Shown here piece after piece: positions 26,912 to 35,921 of a stretch of DNA of 64,000 nucleotides. The stretch is from Cyanobium sp. M30B3. GTDB lineage: Bacteria > Cyanobacteriota > Cyanobacteriia > PCC-6307 > Cyanobiaceae. How positions within the stretch are numbered: the first letter of the stretch is position 1; every line of letters starts with the position of its first letter. The notes beneath the pieces are model-generated. The model made no database searches and had not been told where the DNA came from. It saw nothing but the letters and a program-made list of their open reading frames with translations. Position numbers and translations under genes: made by a program. The stretch lies in assembly GCA_018399015.1 (NCBI GenBank), contig CP073761.1:620001-684000 (forward strand), given 5' to 3'.

Positions 26912-29061
26912 ACGCCGTCAGCCTGCAGTTGCAGCCAGAGGGGACTGGGGGAGTTCAACTGGCCGCCTTTCTGTTGGCCCCAGCCCAGCAGCTGGCCTTT
27001 TCTGTGGCGCTGCCTGGCCGGTTGCTGCAGAGCTACAACGCCTGGCGATCGAGATTTCTGGCCCACCACAGCAGCAGCGATCAAGCCGGGCCCGGGGAGG
27101 ATGTGGTGCGGCACTACGGCGCCCAGCTCTGCCGGGAGCTCAGCGAGTGGCTGCAGCAGCCCGACTGGCAGCCGCTGCAGCAATGCCTCAAGCGCCACCC
27201 ATCGCTGCCCCTGCTGATCAGCACTGCGGACAGCCGGCTGGAGCTGTTGCCCTGGGAAGCGCTGCCGCTGGAGCGGCCGATCTGGCGCCAGCCGCCACCC
27301 CGCAGCAACGGCCAGCACGCTCCAGTGCCACCGTCCAGGGTGAAGGTGCGCCGGCCCCGGATGCTGTTGCTGGTGGGGGATGAGCACACCCTTGATCTTG
27401 AGGAGGAAAGAAAGCAGCTGCAGCAGCTCGATCGCGAGGGCCGGCTCTCCCTCACCACCCTGCGGGGGAGCGACTGCAGCCTGCAGCAGCTGCATAGGCG
27501 CTTGCTCGATCCCGCCGGCTGGGATGGCCTGGTGTTTCTGGGACATTCCGACCGTGATGGCAATGCCGGCGGCCGGCTGCAATTGGGGGATGGCAGCTGG
27601 TTGCCCGCTGCCGCCTTCCAGCAGGAGCTGAACACCGCCGCCCAGCGGGGGCTGCAGCTGGTGCTGCTCAGCAGTTGCAGCGGCACCGATCTGGCTGCAA
27701 CAGCTGCGGCAGCCGGCATCCCCTGGACCGTCTGCTTCCGCGAACCGGTGCCGGACCGGGCCGCTGCCACTGGCTTCTCCAGGTTGTTGGGCGAGCTGCA
27801 GGGCGGCAGCAGCCTGTTTGAGGCGATGGAGAGCTGCCGGCGTGAGCTGGAGCACGAGGGACCGGCCGGCAGCCACTTGTTGCTCAGTGGCTACACCGCT
27901 GGCCTGGCGCCACCGCTGCAACTGCCCCTGCGCCGCCAACAGCTCCTGAGCAGGCGGCTGGCCAGCTCCACTTCGGGGCAACTGGCAGCCGCCACCAGTT
28001 GCTGCCTGCTGGCGGCTGTGAGCGCCCTGGTGCCCTGGAATCCCGTGAGCAGCTACCTGCTGGATCGGCGCCTGGAGCTGCAGCGACAGTGGCGCCAACT
28101 CACGGGCCAACTTGGGCCTGCCGGTGAGCCCTTGCCAGTGCTGTTGATTGATCCCGACAGGGTGCAAGCCGACTTCGGTGCGGCACCCACCCCCGGCCGC
28201 CTGCCCCGTCAGGCCTTGGCGGATGTGTTGCGCCGCACGCCCGTGGCCCGGGTTCCCAAGGTGGGCCTTGATGTAGTGCTCGATGAGGAAGCTCCCCACA
28301 GCGATGAGCTGGCAGCGGTGCTGCGGCAGCAGCAAAGGCCCCTGGTGATCTCCGGCTGGTTCGGGGACGACACGGCTGCAGTCAAGCCTGGCCGGCGCAG
28401 CCAGGTGCTCACGGCGAAGCTGGAAGACAGCGGGCTGCAGACCCGCCGACTGGATGTGAACACCCCAGGCCGCAGCGCAGGTGCTGGGCCCCAGCCGCTG
28501 CCGCTGCGGTTGAGCAAGCCGATCAACGCCGAGCACTTTGCTGCGGCGATGGCCTCCCACTCCGCCCCCTTGCTGCCTGCCGATGCAGTGATCGACTGGT
28601 CGATCGACTGGCGGCGCCTGATCCGCCCGGTGCAGCCGGCTGACCTGCCGTCCCTGGAGGCCAGCAGCCTGCTGGTGGGGAGCACCGGCAGCGTGGATCC
28701 GGCCAATCCCGATCTGTTTGCCGCACCGGGTGCGGCCGGCAGCGCGCTGGCCCAGCTCTCCGGCGGCAGTGCCCGAGCCATCCCCGGGGCGCTGGTGCAG
28801 GCGGCCCTGGCCCAGAGCATCACGCTGAACCACTGGCTGCGGCCTCTGCCGCTGTTACCGATCACAGCCCTGACTGCTGGCCTTGGGGTACTGCTTGCGG
28901 CAGGCATTGGCGATCGCAACCGCCGCCTGCTGTTGGTCGGAGGTATAGCGGTGCTGGCCGTACCGATCGCTCTGCAGTTGGCCGTCTCAGCGCTGTTGGT
29001 GCTGCCCTTGTTGTTGCCGCTGACTGCACTGGCCAGCTGTGCGGGTCTTCGTCAGGATTGA
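26908..29061 (+). CDS. CHAT-CHASE2 membrane protease/sensor
   Basis: 717 aa. The N-terminal CHAT domain has LGHSDRDGNAGG (His213) and LLSSCSGTD (Cys257), the peptidase dyad. One membrane segment lies near residues 365-380, then an extracytoplasmic CHASE2-like sensory domain (VLLIDPDRVQADFG, then KVGLDVVLDEEAP, residues about 405-620). At the end are two or three closely spaced membrane helices (LLPITALTAGLGVLLAAGIG; LQLAVSALLVLPLLLPLTAL). So a signal outside may control a cytoplasmic caspase-like domain. It overlaps the DUF1822 gene. Confidence 0.85.
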   Translation: MNAVSLQLQPEGTGGVQLAAFLLAPAQQLAFSVALPGRLLQSYNAWRSRFLAHHSSSDQAGPGEDVVRHYGAQLCRELSEWLQQPDWQPLQQCLKRHPSLPLLISTADSRLELLPWEALPLERPIWRQPPPRSNGQHAPVPPSRVKVRRPRMLLLVGDEHTLDLEEERKQLQQLDREGRLSLTTLRGSDCSLQQLHRRLLDPAGWDGLVFLGHSDRDGNAGGRLQLGDGSWLPAAAFQQELNTAAQRGLQLVLLSSCSGTDLAATAAAAGIPWTVCFREPVPDRAAATGFSRLLGELQGGSSLFEAMESCRRELEHEGPAGSHLLLSGYTAGLAPPLQLPLRRQQLLSRRLASSTSGQLAAATSCCLLAAVSALVPWNPVSSYLLDRRLELQRQWRQLTGQLGPAGEPLPVLLIDPDRVQADFGAAPTPGRLPRQALADVLRRTPVARVPKVGLDVVLDEEAPHSDELAAVLRQQQRPLVISGWFGDDTAAVKPGRRSQVLTAKLEDSGLQTRRLDVNTPGRSAGAGPQPLPLRLSKPINAEHFAAAMASHSAPLLPADAVIDWSIDWRRLIRPVQPADLPSLEASSLLVGSTGSVDPANPDLFAAPGAAGSALAQLSGGSARAIPGALVQAALAQSITLNHWLRPLPLLPITALTAGLGVLLAAGIGDRNRRLLLVGGIAVLAVPIALQLAVSALLVLPLLLPLTALASCAGLRQD

Positions 29062-29076
29062 TTTCACGGTCTCCTC

Positions 29077-29811
29077 ATGCATTCTCTGTCTGTGTATCTC
29101 TTACTGATCGGCCTGGCGCTGGCGGCCGGTGCCGGTGGTGCGGGCGCAGCTCAACCTCCAGGCCAAGGTCAACCGCCGCCAGCTGCGCAGCAGCAGAAGC
29201 TCATCCAGCCCAACGCCACCCTGGTGGAGCGATTGCGGCGCCTGCTCAACCTCACCCCACCGCTGGCAGTCGGCGGCAGCCGCAGCGGCGCTGGAGCGCA
29301 GGTTTGCCTGGTCAGCCCCTGGCTGCAAACCCAGCCGCAGCGAGCGGAGGACCCCAACCGGCAGCAGCCCAAGGCGGTAGTGCCCACAGCAACACCGACC
29401 CTGCTCAGTGCCGGGCCGCTGAATGAGGTGCAGTTGCTGCGCAACAACCGCATCGTGTGGCAGCAACGGGCCTCTTCCACTGAGGCGATCAGCGGTCCCA
29501 TCCCCTGGCCGATCGAGCCCCTGCGGCCTGGGGAACAGGCGGTGCTGCGCCTCCGCCCCCGGGGGGCATCGGGAGGGGACTTTGCCGCCATCACCCTGCA
29601 GGCCGCCGATGCAGCAACGTTGCAACGCCTCCAGAGCCTGGTGGCCGCTCTCCAGGCCAGGCCAGAGGGCTGGCAGTCCGCCATTGAGCGCGAGGCGGGC
29701 GCCAATCCAGCCGTGGCGGTGGCGCTGGCGAGTGCGCCGACGGCGCCGCTTGCCATTCAGCAGGCGCTTGTGGCGGCTGGTGGCTGTGCAAATACGGGGT
29801 CTAACCCATAA
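29077..29811 (+). CDS. Secreted protein of the CHAT cassette
   Basis: 244 aa with a signal peptide (SVYLLLIGLALAAGAGGAGA). It then has a Pro/Gln linker and a beta-rich domain (AQVCLVSPW, then TLLSAGPLNEVQLLRNNRIV, LRPGEQAVLRLRPRG). It resembles the extracytoplasmic partner proteins (DUF928-like) seen downstream of cyanobacterial CHAT/CHASE2 genes. It follows 15 bp after the CHAT gene. It could present a periplasmic signal to the CHASE2 domain; that is inference. Confidence 0.6.
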   Translation: MHSLSVYLLLIGLALAAGAGGAGAAQPPGQGQPPPAAQQQKLIQPNATLVERLRRLLNLTPPLAVGGSRSGAGAQVCLVSPWLQTQPQRAEDPNRQQPKAVVPTATPTLLSAGPLNEVQLLRNNRIVWQQRASSTEAISGPIPWPIEPLRPGEQAVLRLRPRGASGGDFAAITLQAADAATLQRLQSLVAALQARPEGWQSAIEREAGANPAVAVALASAPTAPLAIQQALVAAGGCANTGSNP

Positions 29812-29957
29812 CGGCACGACAGGCCCCCTTCCAATGCAGCCCTGCCACCTGGTTGATGCCGCCCAGCTCAACCTGCTGGGCCCCGTGGCAACGCACTGAT
29901 CGCCTGAATCAGCTCTGCACCGCCGGAACAAGAGGAGGTCACCACCTCCGCCCGCTG

Positions 29958-31607
29958 ATGGCTACCTACCGCTACGCCCGGCCCGAATCTGCTGATGCCA
30001 CAAGCGATCCCTCCAGCACAGGGGATGGGGACGGGGCCACCAACGCCGGTGAGGTCGCCCCCATGCCGGTGGCCACCGGCAGTGCCATGGCCTTCCTGCG
30101 CTGGTTGGAGAGTGCCGGCAATGCCCAGGAGTTGCGCGTGGAGGCCGGCCAGCACCTCTTCAACCAACCCACCACACCCCAGCCGCGCAGCACCCTCATG
30201 CGCCGCGTCCTCGGCATGAGCGGGCTGTGGGTGTATGCCGATGAGCTGCACGGTAACCAGGCCGTCGCCCAGGACCTGCGCCAGCGCTCCATCGCCGCCT
30301 CCGTGCTGCTCTCGGGCAGTTCATTGATCGACTACATCAGCTCGCTGGGGCTGTTTGCCTTCATCTTTCGCCTCGCGCCCGCGGGCCCCATTCCCTACAC
30401 CCTCGGGCTCTCCACCCTGCTGCTGCTGTTCGGCAACTGGAGTGGCCGGGCCATGGTGGATCGCCACAAGGGCCAGGCCATTCCCAACATTTCCCTGTCG
30501 ATCTTCATCGCCCTCTCCATCTTCCAGTCCCTCACCGCTGGCATCGGCGTGTTCCTGTTCAACGGCCAGGCGCGGGTGGTGGAGGCCCGCGCCGAGGCCC
30601 TCATCCAGAACGACATCAAGGAACGCCGCCGCCAGATCGCTGAGCTGCTCAATCCCGCCAACCCCGCCATCGCCAACGACCAGGAGGCCTGCAATGCCAA
30701 CCGCCTCCAGCTCGGCCAGATCAACGCCGCCAATGCCGCCTATCAGCAGCTCTCGGTGGAAACCTTCGGGCGCTGGGATGACCGTCGCGTGCCGCCCACG
30801 GGCCGCCCCCGCTGGGAGCTGGCCAACTGGCCCCTGGCCCAGTGGCCCCTCTGCCCCCGCGTGGAGCAGCAGCGCGCCCAGCTGCAGCAGCAGGCCGAGC
30901 GTCAGAAAGGTGAACTGGCAACCCTGGAAGCCCAGATCCGTCAGGCGCCCAGCCGCGCCGACTTCCTCGCCACCACCCGCCCCCAGGTCTTCGAGCAGGT
31001 GTTCCTGCGCAGTGCCGATGGCCGCATCGAACTCAAGGACGGCGTGCAGGCCTTCGGGGCGGCGTGGGAGTTCTTCTGGAATCCGCCAGCCGAGTACCGC
31101 AGCGATCTGATCCTCAGCTGGGTGTACATGGCCATTTCGATCATCACCTCCACCGGTGCCGTCGCCCTCCTCTACTGGCAGTCCCGCGCCGACAACACCC
31201 GCATGTCCTTTGCGGTGCCCTGCGGCCAGTACCGCTTCAAGTTGCTGAGTGAACTGCGCGACCGGTTGCCCACTGAGGTGCAGCAGTTCTTTCTTGAACG
31301 CCAGCGCCAGCGCCTCGAGCAGCGCATCCCAGCTGCCCGCGGTGTGGCCGTGGAGGACATCTCCAACCTCAACCCCGATTTCCAGACCCTCGCCTACCTG
31401 ATGCAGCGCGGCGATGAAACCACCCAGCAGGAGGCCCAGCGCCAGTACTGGCAGCACCTGATCAACCTCTACATCAACGACACCAGCACCAGCGGCGACA
31501 TCGATTACGACTACCTCTACAACAACGTGATCGGCTTCTGGCGCAATCTCAAATCCGCAAGCCACGTGCAGGCAGCCCCCGCCCGCTTCATCGATCCGCC
31601 GGCCTGA
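29958..31607 (+). CDS. DUF4407-like membrane protein with long coiled coil
   Basis: 549 aa from the ATG at 29958 (MATYRYARPES). Three membrane segments at about residues 115-135, 145-160 and 175-200 (IPNISLSIFIALSIFQSLTA) are followed by a long coiled-coil/helical region (residues 210-340) and a fourth segment near 395 (LILSWVYMAISIITSTGAVA). The C-terminal 150 residues are cytoplasmic helices. This topology is like DUF4407 proteins. No catalytic motif was seen. It lies between the CHAT cassette and the M28 peptidase, 8 bp from the latter. Confidence 0.5.
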   Translation: MATYRYARPESADATSDPSSTGDGDGATNAGEVAPMPVATGSAMAFLRWLESAGNAQELRVEAGQHLFNQPTTPQPRSTLMRRVLGMSGLWVYADELHGNQAVAQDLRQRSIAASVLLSGSSLIDYISSLGLFAFIFRLAPAGPIPYTLGLSTLLLLFGNWSGRAMVDRHKGQAIPNISLSIFIALSIFQSLTAGIGVFLFNGQARVVEARAEALIQNDIKERRRQIAELLNPANPAIANDQEACNANRLQLGQINAANAAYQQLSVETFGRWDDRRVPPTGRPRWELANWPLAQWPLCPRVEQQRAQLQQQAERQKGELATLEAQIRQAPSRADFLATTRPQVFEQVFLRSADGRIELKDGVQAFGAAWEFFWNPPAEYRSDLILSWVYMAISIITSTGAVALLYWQSRADNTRMSFAVPCGQYRFKLLSELRDRLPTEVQQFFLERQRQRLEQRIPAARGVAVEDISNLNPDFQTLAYLMQRGDETTQQEAQRQYWQHLINLYINDTSTSGDIDYDYLYNNVIGFWRNLKSASHVQAAPARFIDPPA

Positions 31608-31614
31608 GCCCCGC

Positions 31615-32448
31615 ATGCCCACCACCCTCCAGCAACGGCTGCTCGACCACCTGGAGCAGCTCGCCCGCCCCCGCCATGCCCAGTGGGACCGGCTGGGGCT
31701 GATGGCGGTGCGCGCCTTCATCCACGAGCAGCTCGCCGCCCTCGGTGCGGTGGAAGAGCACCACTTCCAGCGGGGCAGCGAGGCCGGCACCAACCTGATA
31801 CTGCGCCTCCCCGGCCAGCACGCCCAGCTCGATCCCCTGCTGATCGGCGCCCACTACGACGGTCCCCTCCACTCGATCGGCGCCGACGACAACGCCACCG
31901 GCGTGGCGGTGCTGCTGGAGCTGGCCCAACGCTGGAGCACCACCCCGCCCCACCGGCCGGTGTGGATCGTTGCCTTTGACCAGGAGGAGTGGGGGATGCT
32001 CGGCAGCCAGGCCCTGGCGGGGGAGCTGCACCACAGCGGGCAGAGGTTGCGCCTGATGGTGAGCCTGGAGATGCTCGGCTTCACCAGCCCATCGCAGAAC
32101 TACCCACTGCCGGCCATGCGCCGCATCTACGGCGACACCGGCGACTTCATCGCGGTGGTGGGTAACGCCTCTGCCGCCCTCACCCTGCCCCAGCTGGCAG
32201 GGGCGATGGGCAGGCACGTCAAGACCAAGGTGCTGCCGGTGCCCAACGGCGGCCGGGCCCTGCCGGATGTGCGCCTCTCTGACCACAGCCCGTTCTGGGA
32301 TGTGGGCTACGACGCGGTGATGGTCACCGACACCTCCTTCATGCGCAATCCCCACTACCACCAGATGAGCGACACGATCGACACCCTCGATCTGCCCTTT
32401 CTGGCCGCCGTCACCGAGGGGCTGGCCGCCGCGCTCAGCAGACTCTGA
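31615..32448 (+). CDS. M28-family zinc aminopeptidase-like peptidase
   Basis: 277 aa, 8 bp after the membrane protein. Zn ligands of family M28 are visible: GAHYDGP (His), GADDNATGVA (bridging Asp), DQEEWG (catalytic Glu and ligand Glu), a ligand Glu in MVSLEMLGF, and His in NPHYHQMSDT. There is no signal peptide, so it is cytoplasmic. Role: aminopeptidase or peptide hydrolysis. It could process fragments made by the CHAT protein, but only co-orientation supports this. Confidence 0.8.
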   Translation: MPTTLQQRLLDHLEQLARPRHAQWDRLGLMAVRAFIHEQLAALGAVEEHHFQRGSEAGTNLILRLPGQHAQLDPLLIGAHYDGPLHSIGADDNATGVAVLLELAQRWSTTPPHRPVWIVAFDQEEWGMLGSQALAGELHHSGQRLRLMVSLEMLGFTSPSQNYPLPAMRRIYGDTGDFIAVVGNASAALTLPQLAGAMGRHVKTKVLPVPNGGRALPDVRLSDHSPFWDVGYDAVMVTDTSFMRNPHYHQMSDTIDTLDLPFLAAVTEGLAAALSRL

Positions 32449-32471
32449 GGCAGCCGCTGCTTCCTGGTGGG

Positions 32472-32575
32472 GGCTTACTCCCGGCCTCTCCAGTCTGAGG
32501 CCCGTCCTGCGGCCGCGCCTCCGCTGGGATCGGTCCCGTCGCTGCGCCGCTCTTGGCGCCGATCACCATGGCCAC
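32472..32575 (+). repeat. Leader repeat copy B
   Basis: Gap-free match to 31-134 (offset 32441) with about eight mismatches, ending in the ATG at 32568. The two downstream proteins are unrelated after MAT. It is probably a shared 5' untranslated or regulatory element, or a recombination point of the island. Confidence 0.75.
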
Positions 32576-32909
32576 GCTTTCGTCTGCCGCTTCTCCGTTC
32601 TGCAGGCCAGAGGAAGATCCGTTTCTGTTGCTGGAGTCCTGCGGCAAGGCTATTGAAGGCATACTGCGGGGCCATGCCGGCCGGCCGCTGCACCGCACCT
32701 GGATCCGGCACCCCTATGGAGAAGAGGAGCTCACGCTCCTGGAGGAGGAGGTGCTGCCAGCGATCCAGCGCTGCATGGCGCGGGTGGAGGAGATAGATCA
32801 GGCGCTGCAGCTGGAGCAGGAGCTGGAGATTCGGCAGCACCTGCTCTCGGCTGAGCGTGAGCAGCGGGAGCTGATGGCCGAGGCCGGGGTGGGCGGCATG
32901 GGCTACTGA
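32568..32909 (+). CDS. Small helical hypothetical protein behind leader repeat B
   Basis: 113 aa. The C-terminal half is a coiled-coil-like, Glu/Leu-rich helix (VEEIDQALQLEQELEIRQH). No recognised family or membrane segment. The start is fixed by the leader repeat. Confidence 0.5.
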   Translation: MATLSSAASPFCRPEEDPFLLLESCGKAIEGILRGHAGRPLHRTWIRHPYGEEELTLLEEEVLPAIQRCMARVEEIDQALQLEQELEIRQHLLSAEREQRELMAEAGVGGMGY

Positions 32910-33415
32910 GGCCCTGCTTGGGGCTCCTTTGGGGTCTGGCCGAGTGCCAGGCCCGGGGGAGTCCCCGGCACCCGGTCCCGGTTGTTGGCAGCCGAACAGC
33001 CACCGGGCCAGGGCTGCTCCGCATCTCGCGCCTGCTCGGGCTGCGCGGCTCAGGCCTGCGGCAGACCAGGCCACCAGGCGGGCCGGGCTGAATCAGGGAC
33101 GAGATAGCTGGGGGGCTGCAGGACGGGCAAGCAGGAAGCCGTTCCGCGGCAGCCGCATCAATCCTGACGGGAGGAGCTGGCCAGTCCTCGATCCCAGGAG
33201 AGCCAGCACCTCTGGTCGCCTGGCGCGGTGAGGAATCAGCACGGCACTGGCACCGTTGCCACTGGGGGCTGGCTGGCCGGGCGGTGCGAAACCCCTCCGC
33301 AGCATGCCCCTGCGGCTCTCGCTGGCCAGGGCTGAGGCAAGGCTCGCGGTGCTCGCCCCTTGCCAGCACTGCGCCTGCGGGGCGCTTGGTCGGTGTTCTC
33401 CGCACCACCCCAGCC
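32910..33415. other. Intergenic region, GC-rich, with leader-like sequence
   Basis: About 500 bp without a convincing gene. Around 33297 the core CTCCGCAGCATGCCCCTG resembles leader copies D and E and precedes another small gene with the same ATGGCCAC start. Elsewhere I see only GC-rich hairpin-prone sequence (such as CCGGGGGAGTCCCCGG near 32950). Confidence 0.4.
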
Positions 33416-33634
33416 ATGGCCACTCCCCAAGGCCCCGTCTGTGAAGTCCGCCTGCTTGTGGTTCACCGCTATCCGCCCGGCGTTCAGAAGCTCGGCTCCA
33501 CTCCCTGTGAGGTCGAGTTCTTGGGCCGCCGTGGCAAGCCCGTCAAGAAGATGCGGCTGATCCCTGCCGAGAAGGCCTTCGCCTTTGCCCGCAAGCTGCA
33601 GGGCACCCCCGGCTGCACCGTCTCGGTCTGCTGA
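33416..33634 (+). CDS. Small basic hypothetical protein
   Basis: 72 aa from the ATG at 33416. It is basic with three Cys (residues 9, 31, 66) plus a C-terminal Cys, and has a beta-like core (VRLLVVHRYPP, CEVEFLGRRGKPV) and a helix (PAEKAFAFARKL). It shares the GCCATGGCCAC start with the leader-linked genes. Unrecognised. Confidence 0.45.
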   Translation: MATPQGPVCEVRLLVVHRYPPGVQKLGSTPCEVEFLGRRGKPVKKMRLIPAEKAFAFARKLQGTPGCTVSVC

Positions 33635-33747
33635 GCCTGGGGGCTCTGGCCCGGCTGCCGGTTGGTGGTCGGGCCTAAATCCCATGCAGGGGAAGCTCAT
33701 GGAACCCGTGAGCAGCAAAGTGGAAGAGCAGTCAGCAGCCGCTGTCC

Positions 33748-33942
33748 TCAGCTCTCCTGGCCTGGGTTGTGGTGCATCAGATACCTGACGGCCACAAACC
33801 GCGAACGCTGGCCGGCTCTGCTGAGGCTGGAATTGGCGCGATGGATTTCCTGCTCCGTCGCGCGGGTTGTGTAGAGCGCTGAGCCGGTATCCCGATGAAG
33901 AAGCACGTAGTCGCTGGCCTCTAGGGCGGCGGACATGGGCAT
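33748..33942 (-). CDS. Small hypothetical phage protein
   Basis: 64 aa from the ATG at 33942 (an alternative is at 33936). Reads naturally as a small soluble protein (SDYVLLHRDTGSALYTTRA). It lies in line with the scaffold-side genes on the minus strand. Not recognised. Confidence 0.4.
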   Translation of the reverse strand: MPMSAALEASDYVLLHRDTGSALYTTRATEQEIHRANSSLSRAGQRSRFVAVRYLMHHNPGQES

Positions 33943-34019
33943 GGCGGGACAGCGGCAGGAAGCGCTGGGCCGCAGCAAAGCGGAGCAGCGCTGCCGGTGC
34001 CAGAGCCGATCCACTGCTG

Positions 34020-34160
34020 TTACAGATCGGCCTCCTGCACGACGTCCAGCTGGTCAATGGCTGGGTCAGCCACGGGCACCCAGCCACCGCCGATAGCGGC
34101 TGCGCTGCCGCCTGGCCCTGGCTTTGGATCGAGCACTGCCGAACTGGGGGCTGGAGCCAT
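34020..34160 (-). CDS. Possible very small phage protein
   Basis: 46 codons ending PVADPAIDQLDVVQEADL, a natural-looking acidic C-terminus. It overlaps the 3' end of the gene at 34066-34353 by nearly 100 bp, so either it or the C-terminus of that gene may be false. Confidence 0.25.
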   Translation of the reverse strand: MAPAPSSAVLDPKPGPGGSAAAIGGGWVPVADPAIDQLDVVQEADL

Positions 34161-34353
34161 CGCGGCGCCGCCGCACCCAGACACCACGGAGAATGAGCTG
34201 GCTGTCCTGGGCATTGGCGCGGCGGGCAGCCACGATTTGCCCATAGCCCCGCTTCTGTTTGCGCTGGGCACGGGAGCGGGCCTGGCTGGCGCTGGCGGCC
34301 GGCACCACCGTGGCGGTGAAGCGGTTGCGCCAGAACACCAGATACCAGGCCAT
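34066..34353 (-). CDS. Small basic phage protein downstream of scaffold
   Basis: 95 aa, strongly basic (Arg/Lys-rich; SRAQRKQKRGYGQI) with an N-terminal hydrophobic stretch MAWYLVFWRNRFTATVV. It begins 20 bp after the scaffold gene. It may be a nucleic-acid-binding or head-associated protein. Unrecognised. Confidence 0.45.
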   Translation of the reverse strand: MAWYLVFWRNRFTATVVPAASASQARSRAQRKQKRGYGQIVAARRANAQDSQLILRGVWVRRRRDGSSPQFGSARSKARARRQRSRYRRWLGARG

Positions 34354-34373
34354 CGCTCTCTGGCGGGGTGAGA

Positions 34374-35333
34374 TCAGCGCCGGGGAGCAGCCGCCCTGGG
34401 GGTGGTGCCCTTGACGGCCTCCAGGTAGAGCTCGGCGGTACTCAGGGTCTGCAGGTTCACGCCCCCGCCGTGCTCATGGCCCGTTTCAGGCACAGCAGCC
34501 GAATAGAGGCCGCTGCGCTGCTGGAACAAGAAGCTGTACACCGGGTGGCGGCGCAGCTCCTCCATGTAGTCGCCATCGCTGAGGGCCACACCATCGGCGG
34601 TGAGGGGCTGGCCCTTGCCGTCCACGGGCAGCAGCCGCTCGCGGCCGTCCACCTCGCCCAGCTGGAAGTGGCCGCCGCACAGCGTCACGAAGGTGTCAAA
34701 GAAGGTGCCCCGTTCATCGCCGCCGACGCGGCCCTCGGCCTCGGAGAACAGGCGCTCCATCAAGCGCTCCTTGCGCAGGTTCTGCACCTGGGAGCGGGCC
34801 TCATCCCGTTCCTTTTCAACGCTGCGCACGCGGCGCAGGTTGGCCTCGTTGAGCTGGCGTTCGCGCTCGCCCACCTGGCGTTCGAACTCCTCCCGCTTGC
34901 GCTCGGCGTCCTGCAGGCGGGCGTACTCGTCGGGGTTGATCTCGGAGAACCGCGACAGCTGGGCGCGGGCCTTGCGCAGCTCTTTCTCGAGTTGGTTGCT
35001 GCGGCGCCGCTCGGCCCGCAGGGGATCAGCACTGCTGGGAGCAGCGGGGGGATCGTCGTTGTCGCCGCTGCCGCTGCCGGAGTCCTGGGGCAGGGAGAGA
35101 TCGAGAGTGTCGTCACCGGCGGAGCCGCCGTCGAGGCTGCTGGCCTCGTCGTCGTCTTCGTCGAGGGGGTCGAGGTCTGCGGCTGGCGGAGCAGTGGCGC
35201 CGGCAGGGCCCTGGTTGGGCTGCTGCTGGTGCTGGCCATAGACCCGCCAGGGAGCGGCAAGGGCCAGGGGCTCTGGAGCAGTGCCGCTGCTGGGGCGGCT
35301 GGAATCAGAGGAGAAGAAGGAAGAGGGCATCAC
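34374..35333 (-). CDS. Phage capsid scaffolding protein
   Basis: 319 aa. An acidic, Pro/Asp-rich N-terminal half (residues 1-120, DLDPLDEDDDEASSLDGG) is followed by a long coiled coil (120-215: NQLEKELRKARAQLSRF, NEANLRRVRSVEKERDEAR) and a C-terminal region ending in a short basic tail (GTTPRAAAPRR). This is the typical make-up of tailed-phage scaffold proteins. Its usual neighbour, the capsid gene, is at 4443-5381, so about 29 kb of other DNA intervenes. Confidence 0.7.
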   Translation of the reverse strand: MMPSSFFSSDSSRPSSGTAPEPLALAAPWRVYGQHQQQPNQGPAGATAPPAADLDPLDEDDDEASSLDGGSAGDDTLDLSLPQDSGSGSGDNDDPPAAPSSADPLRAERRRSNQLEKELRKARAQLSRFSEINPDEYARLQDAERKREEFERQVGERERQLNEANLRRVRSVEKERDEARSQVQNLRKERLMERLFSEAEGRVGGDERGTFFDTFVTLCGGHFQLGEVDGRERLLPVDGKGQPLTADGVALSDGDYMEELRRHPVYSFLFQQRSGLYSAAVPETGHEHGGGVNLQTLSTAELYLEAVKGTTPRAAAPRR

Positions 35334-35419
35334 CCATCACGGCTGTGGTGCTGCGGGCGCCCCGTCCGGGCTGCGCTCGCTCTACCCCTTGCCAGGCTGG
35401 GAGCACCGCGACGGGTCCG

Positions 35420-35823
35420 ATGCTGCGCTTTCTGCTCAACGTGCTCTGGTTCGTGCTTGGGGGCGTTGTGATGGGCCTGGGCTGGTGGCTGGCCGGTCTG
35501 GTGGCGGCGATCACGATCGTCGGCATCCCCTGGGCCCGGGCCTGCTTTGTGATCGGCAACTACTCCTTCTGGCCGTTCGGGAACGAGGCGGTGAGCAGGC
35601 GGGAGCTCACCGGTCAGGGGACATCGGCACCGGGCCCTTCGGGGTGGTGGGCAACGTGATCTGGCTCCTGCTGGCCGGCTGGTGGCTGGCGATCGGCCAC
35701 CTCAGCTCGGCAGTGGCCTGCTTCATCACGATCATCGGCATCCCCTTTGGCATCCAGCACATCAAGCTGGCGCTGATCGCCCTGGCCCCGATCGGTATGC
35801 AGGTGGTGCCGGTGCGCCGCTGA
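35420..35823 (+). pseudogene. YccF-family membrane protein gene with a single-base frameshift
   Basis: Residues 1-60 read MLRFLLNVLWFVLGGVVMGL ... AITIVGIPWARACFVIGNYS, then EAVSRRELTG, all conserved in YccF. Near 35612 the frame breaks, and the +1 frame continues DIGTGPFGVVGNVIW ... ACFITIIGIPFGIQH to 35823. Restoring one base near CAGGGGACATC gives a full YccF. So it is either a pseudogene or an indel error in a G run. Confidence 0.75.
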
Positions 35824-35921
35824 ACGCCACCCCAGCGGCGCGCTGGCGAAGTGGCTTGGCGAGCGGACCACCAGCGTGAAAAGCCGGTACGCTCTTGCCC
35901 CCGTTTCCTGGCAGAGCAGCC

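Noticed and set aside
26839-28833. Minus-strand frame of 664 aa, Gln/His-rich
   Set aside because: Shadow of the CHAT-CHASE2 gene caused by high third-position GC.
30321-31793. Minus-strand frame of 490 aa
   Set aside because: Shadow of the DUF4407-like protein gene; composition is Val/Gly/Glu-rich without domain features.
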